DNA of 64,000 bases from DATBAX01 sp963762965 (GTDB lineage Bacteria; Acidobacteriota; Terriglobia; Terriglobales; Acidobacteriaceae): contig CAVXME010000001.1 in the NCBI GenBank assembly GCA_963762965.1, positions 682,001-746,000 on the forward strand, written 5' to 3'. The notes beneath the pieces are model-generated. The model saw only the letters and a list, made by a program, of their open reading frames with translations, was not told the DNA's origin and ran no database searches. Numbering within the stretch: position 1 is the first letter of the stretch; every line of letters starts with the position of its first letter. Positions 57,178-64,000 of this stretch are shown one piece after another. The position numbers and the translations under genes are program-made.

Positions 57178-57717
57178 TTATTTCGCTCCGGTCTTGCCGA
57201 CCTTCTTCTTCAGGCGCTCGCCGGAATAACGTACACCTTTATTCTTGTACGGATCAGGTGGACGCAAGCTGCGCATTTCCGCCGCGACCTGGCCGACCTT
57301 CTGCCGGTCAATCCCGACCAGCGTTAACTTCGTCTGTTTAGGATCGACAGTCGCGTCGACACCCGAGGGCAACGGATACTCAATCGGATGCGAAAAGCCC
57401 AGGCTGAACACCACCGTGGTTTTGCCCTTCATTTCCGCGCGATAGCCAATGCCGACAATTTCCAGTTCGCGGGTCCAGCCCTTGGTCACGCCTTCGACTG
57501 CGTTGTTGACCAGAGCGCGGGCCAGTCCATGGACGGCGGCTTGCGAGTCGTTCTCGCGAACCGCGAGCAGATTGCCATCCTGCTTCTCGATGCGAATGCC
57601 TGCGGGCAAATGCGTTTCCACTTTGCCCTTTGGACCCTGCACGGTCACAGTATTGCCTTCGACCTTGAACGTAACTCCCTGCGGGAGCGGGATCGGCTTT
57701 TTTCCAATTCGTGACAT
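57178..57717 (-). CDS. rplF: 50S ribosomal protein L6
   Basis: A 179-residue protein of two similar domains. MSRIGKKPIPLPQGVTFKVEGNTVTVQGPKG and S-H-P-I-E-Y-P-L-P, and the signature P-P-D-P-Y-K-N-K-G-V-R-Y, are present. Full length. Confidence 0.97.
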   Translation of the reverse strand: MSRIGKKPIPLPQGVTFKVEGNTVTVQGPKGKVETHLPAGIRIEKQDGNLLAVRENDSQAAVHGLARALVNNAVEGVTKGWTRELEIVGIGYRAEMKGKTTVVFSLGFSHPIEYPLPSGVDATVDPKQTKLTLVGIDRQKVGQVAAEMRSLRPPDPYKNKGVRYSGERLKKKVGKTGAK

Positions 57718-57729
57718 AAGTTTCTCTTT

Positions 57730-57828
57730 TAGCTCTCAGCCGTCAGCTCTCAGCTTTCAGCTTTTCCAAATCTCGATAAAACTTGCCCCAAGCCGGCAGC
57801 GTGAGCTGATAGCTGAGAGCTGACAGCC
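57730..57828. repeat. Heptad-array hairpin, family B (unit AGCTCTC)
   Basis: Arms 57730-57762 and 57802-57828 of AGCTCTC-type units facing each other. It lies between the rpsH stop (57836) and the rplF start (57717). Confidence 0.88.
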
Positions 57829-57835
57829 GAGTTCT

Positions 57836-58234
57836 CTACCAAACTTCGCAGAGCACTTCGCCGCCCAGACCTTGCTTGCGGGCCTGGCGTCCCGTCATTA
57901 CGCCGCGGGGCGTGGTCAGGATATTGATGCCCAGGCCTCCGAGCACGCGCGGAATCTCAGTGCGCCGCACATAGACCCGGCAACCCGGTCGAGATACCCG
58001 CGCTACGTTCGAAATCACGGCTTCGTTGTTGTTGCCGTACTTCAAATAGACGCGCAGGACCTTGTGGCTCTCCTCTTCCGTGGCCTTGAAATTGGAGATG
58101 TAACCCTCTTCTTTCAGGATGCGGGCAATCTCCAGCTTCAGCTTGGAAGCGGGAATATCAACTTTTTGGTGGCGCGCATTGATTGCGTTGCGAATGCGCG
58201 TCAGCATGTCTGCGACCGGATCGGTCAATCTCAT
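57836..58234 (-). CDS. rpsH: 30S ribosomal protein S8
   Basis: A 132-residue protein. MRLTDPVADMLTRIRNAINARHQKVDIPASKLK and GLGINILTTPRGVMTGRQARKQGLGGEVLCEVW are standard; S8 also binds spc-operon mRNA in E. coli. Full length. Confidence 0.97.
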   Translation of the reverse strand: MRLTDPVADMLTRIRNAINARHQKVDIPASKLKLEIARILKEEGYISNFKATEEESHKVLRVYLKYGNNNEAVISNVARVSRPGCRVYVRRTEIPRVLGGLGINILTTPRGVMTGRQARKQGLGGEVLCEVW

Positions 58235-58339
58235 CGTTTTGCTTCTCCTCAGCTGCCCGTTTGCTCCGCATTCAGCGGAGAACCTGCGGCAGCCTGCTTC
58301 TCTAGCGGAATTATCGTGCCCTTCCGCACTCCAAAAGAT

Positions 58340-58525
58340 TTACCAGGACGACTTCGAAACTCCAGGAATCTCTCCGCGCAAAGCCAGGCTGCGGAAACAC
58401 AGGCGGCAGAGTCCAAATTTGCGCAGAAACGCGCGCGGACGTCCACAAACCTGGCAGCGGTTATGCTTGCGTGAAGAAAACTTGGGCTTTCTCGCGTCTT
58501 TTACTCGTTTTGCTGTAGTTGCCAT
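58340..58525 (-). CDS. rpsN: 30S ribosomal protein S14, type Z
   Basis: A 61-residue zinc-binding short form: N-R-C-Q-V-C-G-R-P-R-A-F-L-R-K-F-G-L-C-R-L-C-F-R (C-x2-C-x12-C-x2-C). The ATG at 58525 is used; a further start four codons upstream is unlikely. Lies between rplE and rpsH. Confidence 0.95.
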   Translation of the reverse strand: MATTAKRVKDARKPKFSSRKHNRCQVCGRPRAFLRKFGLCRLCFRSLALRGEIPGVSKSSW

Positions 58526-58571
58526 GTAACCTTTCAAATCAAGTCATGAAATCCATGACTCATTCATTCGC

Positions 58572-59201
58572 TCAATTGGGACGGAACGGCATTCCCAGAT
58601 GCTTTAGCAAAGCCCGTCCCTGGTCATCCGTGCGGGCTGTGGTCACAATGGTGACGTTCATGCCCTTCTGTTTGTCGACTTTTGCGTAATCAATTTCCGG
58701 GAAGATCAACTGATCGTGCAGTCCGAGAGTGTAATTGCCACGGCCATCGAACGACTTCGTCGATACTCCACGGAAATCACGCACCCGGGCCAGCACTACG
58801 CTGACCAGTCGGTCGTAAAATTCGTACATGCGGTCGCCACGCAGTGTAACCATGGCGCCAATCGGCATGCCTTCGCGGACCTTGAAAGCCGCGATAGATT
58901 TCTTCGCCCGCGTGGTTACCGGCTTCTGCCCGGTAATCTGACCCAGTTCATTCACCGCCGGGTCCATGAGCTTGGCGTTCTGAGTGGCGTCGCCCATACC
59001 CATGTTGATGACGATCTTGTGCAGACGCGGCACCGCCATCGGATTCTTGAAATCGAATTCCTTCATCAGGGCAGGAGCAACTTCCTTGTGAAAACGCTCT
59101 TTCAGCCGAGGCGTCTCTTTGGCGCTGTGATGCGCGACTGCAGGCGCCTTCGACTCCTGCTTCTCGCCTTGCTTCTCTCGTTTTTCTTTTTCTTTCGCCA
59201 T
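58572..59201 (-). CDS. rplE: 50S ribosomal protein L5
   Basis: A 209-residue 5S-binding protein. The core starts near residue 32 (ERFHKEVAPALMKEFDFKNPMAVPRLHKIVINMGMG) and ends E-I-D-Y-A-K-V-D-K-Q-K-G-M-N-V-T-I-V-T-T-A. An N-terminal charged extension of about 30 residues (Lys/Glu-rich) precedes it. Full length. Confidence 0.96.
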   Translation of the reverse strand: MAKEKEKREKQGEKQESKAPAVAHHSAKETPRLKERFHKEVAPALMKEFDFKNPMAVPRLHKIVINMGMGDATQNAKLMDPAVNELGQITGQKPVTTRAKKSIAAFKVREGMPIGAMVTLRGDRMYEFYDRLVSVVLARVRDFRGVSTKSFDGRGNYTLGLHDQLIFPEIDYAKVDKQKGMNVTIVTTARTDDQGRALLKHLGMPFRPN

Positions 59202-59234
59202 GACTCTGTGTACCTTCTCTCACGGTATCGGAAG

Positions 59235-59333
59235 AGCTTTCAGCCGTCAGCTTTCAGCTTTCAGCCAAAAATCGTCGTTCCGTTTCGTAAGCCCATTCAA
59301 ATTCTTTAGCTGACAGCTGATAGCTGAAAGCTA
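59235..59333. repeat. Heptad-array hairpin, family B (unit AGCTTTC)
   Basis: Arms 59235-59266 and 59307-59333. The outer unit of the right arm covers the TAG stop of rplX at 59331. It lies before rplE (start 59201). Confidence 0.88.
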
Positions 59334-59672
59334 TTTGTCCAGCGTTGTTCCGCACTTCTTGCAAATTCGCACTTTACGGTCACCCTGAACAGCGTGACCG
59401 ATTCGTACCGGGCCACAGGTCGGGCAAACGATCTGCACGTTCGAAATCGCGATACGGCTTTCCTGCTCGGCAATTCCGCCCTTCACGTTCTTCTGCGGAT
59501 TCGGGCGCACGTGCTTTTTCACGATCATGACGTGTTCGACCAGCAACTTGCTGTCGCCAGGAAACACGCGCAGAACGCGGCCTTCCTTGCCTTTGTCACG
59601 GCCGGTGATGACCTTGACCGTGTCGTTGCGCTTGATGTCGACTCGCGTATGTGCTCGGCTTACTGTCTTCAT
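59331..59672 (-). CDS. rplX: 50S ribosomal protein L24
   Basis: A 113-residue assembly-initiator protein. KRNDTVKVITGRDKGKEGRVLRVFPGDSKLLVEHVMIVKKHVRPNPQ is the KOW core; the C-terminal part has CPTC and CKKC pairs, a zinc form. The stop lies within a repeat unit. Confidence 0.96.
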   Translation of the reverse strand: MKTVSRAHTRVDIKRNDTVKVITGRDKGKEGRVLRVFPGDSKLLVEHVMIVKKHVRPNPQKNVKGGIAEQESRIAISNVQIVCPTCGPVRIGHAVQGDRKVRICKKCGTTLDK

Positions 59673-59712
59673 TTCAATTCTCAGTTCCCGTTCTCGTTGT
59701 AAAAATATCTCG

Positions 59713-60084
59713 TTAGATTACTTCTGGCGCCAGCGACACAATCTTCAAAAACTTCTTCTCGCGGAGTTCCCGGGCCACGGGCCCGAAGACGCGCGTTCCC
59801 ACTGGCTCCCCGGTTTCGTTAATCAGGACGGCGGCATTCTGGTCGAAGCGAATATATGTACCATCGCGCCGGCGATATTCCTTGCGGGTGCGCACGATGA
59901 CCGCCTTGACGACGGTCCCCTTCTTAACCTGTCCGTCCGGCGACGCCTCTTTCACACTGGCGGTGATGGTGTCTCCCAGGCCGGCGCGCAGTCCGGTCGA
60001 ACCGCCCAGCGGCAAAATCATTTGCAGCTTGCGAGCGCCGGAGTTGTCGGCGACATCGAGCCAGCTTCTCATCATTAACGCCAT
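59713..60084 (-). CDS. rplN: 50S ribosomal protein L14
   Basis: A 123-residue protein: MALMMRSWLDVADNSGARKLQMI, G-D-T-I-T-A-S-V-K-E-A-S-P and G-T-R-V-F-G-P-V-A-R-E-L-R-E-K-K. Standard and full length. Confidence 0.96.
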   Translation of the reverse strand: MALMMRSWLDVADNSGARKLQMILPLGGSTGLRAGLGDTITASVKEASPDGQVKKGTVVKAVIVRTRKEYRRRDGTYIRFDQNAAVLINETGEPVGTRVFGPVARELREKKFLKIVSLAPEVI

Positions 60085-60113
60085 AAGTCAGTCTCCTCTG
60101 TGCCAGCTGCGCG

Positions 60114-60431
60114 CTACTTCACTTCTGCTGCGGTGTGTTCCGGCACCAATGCGGTCTTGCGGACGATTTCCTTCAAGCGCCAGCGTTTCAACTTCGAAAG
60201 CGGCCGCGATTCTTCCAGGCGGACTACATCGCCGACATGGGCCTCGTTCTTTTCATCGTGGGCATAGAACTTTTTGCCCTTGGAAACCACTCGTCCGTAG
60301 AAGGCATGCGACTTCTTGCGCACCACTTCCACCACGATGGTTTTCTTCATGCGGTTGGAAACCACTTCGCCAACCACTTCCTTGCGCCGCCCTGCGGCCG
60401 CCGGGACCTGCTGTGCATTTGTCTCGGGCAT
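60114..60431 (-). CDS. rpsQ: 30S ribosomal protein S17
   Basis: A 105-residue OB-fold protein: R-K-E-V-V-G-E-V-V-S-N-R-M-K-K-T-I-V-V-E-V and Y-A-H-D-E-K-N-E-A-H-V-G-D-V-V-R-L-E-E-S-R-P-L-S-K-L-K-R-W. Its ATG overlaps the rpmC stop as TAATG. Short extensions at both ends. Confidence 0.96.
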   Translation of the reverse strand: MPETNAQQVPAAAGRRKEVVGEVVSNRMKKTIVVEVVRKKSHAFYGRVVSKGKKFYAHDEKNEAHVGDVVRLEESRPLSKLKRWRLKEIVRKTALVPEHTAAEVK

Positions 60432-60643
60432 TACTTCTTCTCCGTTTTGCCGGCGGCAATTTCACGTTCGCGGACGATGGTCTGCACGCGCGCGATGTCT
60501 TTGCGCAAGCCGCGCATCTTCTTCAAGCTTTCGGTCTGCCCCATGTTGAGCTGGAACTTCAGCTTGAAGAGTTGACCACTGAGGTCACCTTCTTGATGCT
60601 TCAGTTCCTCGTCGGTCAGGTTGCGAACTTTTTCCGGTTTCAT
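60431..60643 (-). CDS. rpmC: 50S ribosomal protein L29
   Basis: A 70-residue two-helix protein near the exit tunnel: R-N-L-T-D-E-E-L-K-H-Q-E-G-D-L-S-G-Q-L-F-K-L-K-F-Q-L-N-M-G-Q and R-K-D-I-A-R-V-Q-T-I-V-R-E-R. Coupled to rpsQ. Confidence 0.96.
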   Translation of the reverse strand: MKPEKVRNLTDEELKHQEGDLSGQLFKLKFQLNMGQTESLKKMRGLRKDIARVQTIVREREIAAGKTEKK

Positions 60644-60675
60644 AAGTCAGTTCTCAGTTTCTAAAAACTTAATTT

Positions 60676-61095
<420 letters not shown>

Positions 61096-61101
61096 AAAAA
61101 A

Positions 61102-61132
61102 GTCCTTGGCCGTTCGTCGTTGGCCGTTCGCC
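61102..61132. repeat. Single heptad array, family A (unit GTCGTTG)
   Basis: GTCCTTG, GCCGTTC, GTCGTTG, GCCGTTC in the rpsC-rplP gap, with no facing arm. It carries the AAGGAC that serves as RBS for rplP. Confidence 0.75.
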
Positions 61133-61137
61133 TTTCG

Positions 61138-61800
61138 CTAAAACGCGCCCACTTGTTGAGTTTCGCGCTTCTTGGCCGGCAAAATTTCGCCGCGATAAAT
61201 CCACGTCTTTACGCCGATAACACCATAGGTCGTGCGGGCCTCGGTGAAACCGTAATCAATGTCCGCACGCAGCGTGTGCAACGGCAACCGCCCTTGCAGA
61301 TACCATTCAGAACGGGCGATTTCATTCCCGTTCAAACGGCCACTCACGCGAACCTTGATTCCCTTGCAACCGAACCGCAGCGCGGAATCCACCGACTTGC
61401 GCATGGCGCGGCGGAAGCCGACACGCTTTTCGAGCTGCAGCGCAATCGATTCCGAAACCAGCTGCGCATCGAGTTCAGGCTTGTGCACTTCCTGAATGTC
61501 GACAAACACTTCGCGGCCGGTGCGTTTTTGTACATCGGCTTTGAGCTTGTCGATTTCAGCGCCCTTGCGTCCGATGATGATGCCCGGACGCGCGGTCTTG
61601 ATGATGACGCGCAGCTTGTTGCCCGGACGCTCAATCTCGATCGAACTGACACCCGCCGACTTGAGCTTATCTTTCAGCTCAGCCTTCAGCTTGATGTCTT
61701 CGAGCAGCAGCTTGTCGTAATCCTTTTCGACAAACCAACGCGACTTCCACGGCTTGGTGTAGCCGAGGCGAAAACCGTAAGGATGGACTTTTTGTCCCAT
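61138..61800 (-). CDS. rpsC: 30S ribosomal protein S3
   Basis: A 220-residue protein with N-terminal KH domain and S3 C-terminal domain. MGQKVHPYGFRLGYTKPWKSRWF, G-R-K-G-A-E-I-D-K-L and V-K-V-W-I-Y-R-G-E-I-type (here V-K-T-W-I-Y-R-G-E-I-L) are the landmarks. Full length. Confidence 0.97.
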   Translation of the reverse strand: MGQKVHPYGFRLGYTKPWKSRWFVEKDYDKLLLEDIKLKAELKDKLKSAGVSSIEIERPGNKLRVIIKTARPGIIIGRKGAEIDKLKADVQKRTGREVFVDIQEVHKPELDAQLVSESIALQLEKRVGFRRAMRKSVDSALRFGCKGIKVRVSGRLNGNEIARSEWYLQGRLPLHTLRADIDYGFTEARTTYGVIGVKTWIYRGEILPAKKRETQQVGAF

Positions 61801-61838
61801 GATGCTCCTAAATGTTGCCTCTAAAAAATACTCAAAAT

Positions 61839-62357
61839 CTACTTGCTGGATCCGGCAAATTTCTTTTTGTTCTTCTGTTTCGCTTCCTGCTTGCTCTTGC
61901 CCGCGGGGCCTTTCGGCTTGTTCTTCGATGGCCTGGCTTTGGCTTTTCCCGAAGTCCTGCCACTCACCCGCTCTTCGCCGACCACCGTGGCCAGCGCTTC
62001 GCCATTCTTGCCGCGTTCCGCCAGTGCAATCTGGATGTGCGAGATACGCCGCACATAGCGGAAAGCCCGGCCCATCGGCGCGGGACGAATCCGCTTCATC
62101 CGCGGACCATCGTTGGCCACAGCACTCTTCACATACAGGCTGTCCACATCGACGTCGAGGTTTTTTTCCGCGCTCAGATAGTTGGCATTCTCCAGAGCCG
62201 ATCGCAACAGCTTTTCAACCGTGGCGGCGACGCGCTTTTTGGTAAACACCAAAGTATTTAGCGCATCCTCGACACGGCGGCCCTTGATCAAGTCAAGTAC
62301 CAGTCGCGCCTTCTGTGGCGAGACGCGCATATAACGGGCTTCAGCTCGAAATTCCAT
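61839..62357 (-). CDS. rplV: 50S ribosomal protein L22 with basic tail
   Basis: A 172-residue protein; the L22 core (ARYMRVSPQKARLVLDLIKGRRVEDALNTLVF to R-R-I-S-H-I-Q-I-A-L-A-E-R-G) ends near residue 115. A tail of about 55 residues is rich in Lys, Ser and Gly, typical of acidobacterial L22. Full length. Confidence 0.96.
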   Translation of the reverse strand: MEFRAEARYMRVSPQKARLVLDLIKGRRVEDALNTLVFTKKRVAATVEKLLRSALENANYLSAEKNLDVDVDSLYVKSAVANDGPRMKRIRPAPMGRAFRYVRRISHIQIALAERGKNGEALATVVGEERVSGRTSGKAKARPSKNKPKGPAGKSKQEAKQKNKKKFAGSSK

Positions 62358-62369
62358 GTTTATGTTCCC

Positions 62370-62717
62370 TTACGCCTTCGGCGCTGCCGGTGCCGCCGGG
62401 CTTGCTGCTCCCGGACCACCCGGCACTCCAGCCGGCTTGGCTGCCGTCTCGGTTGCCGCCCGCATCGAGTGGCCTTTGAACTGGCGGGTGAAACTGAACT
62501 CGCCGAGCTTGTGGCCGACCATGTTTTCGGTGACGTACACCGGAATAAATTTTTTGCCGTTATGCACCGCGATGGTATGACCAACCATCTCGGGGATGAC
62601 GGTCGAGCGCCGCGACCATGTCCGCAGCACCTTCTTCTCGTTGCGCGCGTTCATTCCGTCCACCTTGAGCTGCAGGTGGGCATCGACGAACGGACCCTTT
62701 TTAGTTGAACGTGCCAT
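62370..62717 (-). CDS. rpsS: 30S ribosomal protein S19 with Ala/Pro tail
   Basis: A 115-residue protein; the core (MARSTKKGPFVDAHLQLKVDG to K-L-G-E-F-S-F-T-R-Q-F-K-G-H) ends near 90. The last 25 residues are Ala, Pro and Gly. Full length. Confidence 0.96.
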   Translation of the reverse strand: MARSTKKGPFVDAHLQLKVDGMNARNEKKVLRTWSRRSTVIPEMVGHTIAVHNGKKFIPVYVTENMVGHKLGEFSFTRQFKGHSMRAATETAAKPAGVPGGPGAASPAAPAAPKA

Positions 62718-62728
62718 AAATCGTTCTC

Positions 62729-62861
62729 AGCTTTCGGCTGTCAGTTATCAGCTTGTAGCTCTTTCGATCTAGAGCTTCTAGCTCCTAGCTTCCAGCTAAA
62801 TCTTTTGTCATTCCGCACCGCGTTCGTTCTTGCCAACGACCAAGGACGAACGACCAACGAC
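62729..62861. repeat. Three different heptad arrays in the rplB-rpsS gap
   Basis: 62729-62763 has family B units (AGCTTTC, GGCTGTC, AGTTATC, AGCTTGT, AGCTCTT). 62773-62800 has family C units (AGCTTCT, AGCTCCT, AGCTTCC, AGCTAAA). 62831-62861 has family A units on the complementary strand. All are single arms, in succession, between the rplB stop (62863) and the rpsS start (62717). Confidence 0.85.
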
Positions 62862-62862
62862 C

Positions 62863-63690
<828 letters not shown>

Positions 63691-63707
63691 AATCAGCTCT
63701 TAAACAA

Positions 63708-63792
63708 GGTCGTTGGTCGTTCGTCCTTGGCCGTTGGCCCTCGCTTCATTCCACCGTGGTTGGCCAACGACCAACGACGAAGGACCAACGAC
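63708..63792. repeat. Heptad-array hairpin, family A (unit GTCGTTG)
   Basis: Arms 63708-63739 and 63758-63792. It begins 5 nt after the rplW stop and lies in front of rplB. Confidence 0.88.
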
Positions 63793-63796
63793 TGCC

Positions 63797-64000
63797 TTAC
63801 AGATTCTGCGCGTACTCCGGCATTTTTTCGCCGCTCTTCAGGCGAACAAATGCCTTCTTCCAATCGGGACGATAGCCGGCAAATTTGCCCCGCCGCCGTT
63901 CTTTTCCCGGAAAAGTTGCGGTGCGTACGGAATGCACCTTCACTTTAAAAATGCTCTGCACAGCTTGCTTAATCTCAGTCTTGGTCGCGGCCGTCGCTAC
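63797..64000 (-). CDS. rplW: 50S ribosomal protein L23, N-terminus beyond window edge
   Basis: The frame is open from the window edge to the TAA at 63797 and gives 67 residues: T-K-T-E-I-K-Q-A-V-Q-S-I-F-K-V-K-V-H-S-V-R-T-A-T-F-P-G-K-E-R-R-R-G-K-F, then K-K-A-F-V-R-L-K-S-G. These match the C-terminal two-thirds of L23. Position before rplB agrees with the standard S10 order. Confidence 0.95.
   Translation of the reverse strand, partial: VATAATKTEIKQAVQSIFKVKVHSVRTATFPGKERRRGKFAGYRPDWKKAFVRLKSGEKMPEYAQNL

Overview
This window looks like part of a chromosome from an Acidobacteriota species of the Terriglobia type (Koribacter/Sulfotelmatobacter-like). That is inferred from moderately high GC, an S53 sedolisin, TonB-like and PD40 beta-propeller secreted proteins, a pair of secreted proteins resembling an acidobacterial LolA-like family, and intergenic repeats with CTGAGCGAAG-type ends. 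I could not run a taxonomic search. I see no prophage, transposase, CRISPR array, rRNA or tRNA.

Positions 1 to about 36,300 are a mosaic of single genes and short operons. They include a DUF486 membrane protein (cut by the window edge), an aldehyde dehydrogenase, a secreted sedolisin, a class I/II aminotransferase, a CpsB-type PHP phosphatase, an HtrA/Do protease, a PD40 lipoprotein, a membrane-anchored sulfatase-like enzyme, a GT-C-like membrane protein, a TonB-like protein, a MazG-like pyrophosphohydrolase, an SBP56-like propeller, an M20 peptidase plus amidohydrolase pair, two tandem secreted paralogues, an HNH endonuclease, ComF, an OPT transporter, YggS, a NUDIX protein, a POT-like transporter, a C45 Ntn hydrolase and an M24 peptidase operon. 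Two broken genes are visible: a frameshifted secreted protein at 6304-6835 and a C-terminal membrane-acyltransferase-like remnant at 33124-33276.

Positions 36,445 to 45,180 (minus strand) hold the translation/transcription cluster rimP-nusA-infB-DUF503-rbfA-nrnA, followed by an ArnT-like glycosyltransferase. guaB and a VanZ-like gene follow on the plus strand. From 48,350 to the window end the minus strand carries the S10-spc-alpha ribosomal superoperon, read rplW-rplB-rpsS-rplV-rpsC-rplP-rpmC-rpsQ-rplN-rplX-rplE-rpsN-rpsH-rplF-rplR-rpsE-rpmD-rplO-secY-adk-map-infA-rpmJ-rpsM-rpsK-rpsD-rpoA-rplQ. It ends at a clear hairpin/U-tract terminator. As given, rpoA is split by a one-base frameshift.

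The most unusual signal is in the gaps. Many intergenic spaces, above all inside the ribosomal superoperon, hold arrays of degenerate 7-nt units (for example GTCGTTG, AGCTTTC, AGCTTCT, GGTCTCA, ACTTCTG, CTAATTG). Often two arrays of 4-5 units face each other as an inverted pair. The unit sequences differ between families, but the 7-nt period, the array length and the position (usually 3-6 nt after a stop codon) are shared. Heptanucleotide tandem repeats (STRRs) are known from cyanobacteria; I cannot say whether this acidobacterial, hairpin-forming, operon-internal form has been described. Other non-coding repeats include long hairpins with CTGAGCG or CATTCCGAG ends and a 190-bp MITE-like element with perfect 20-bp inverted ends.
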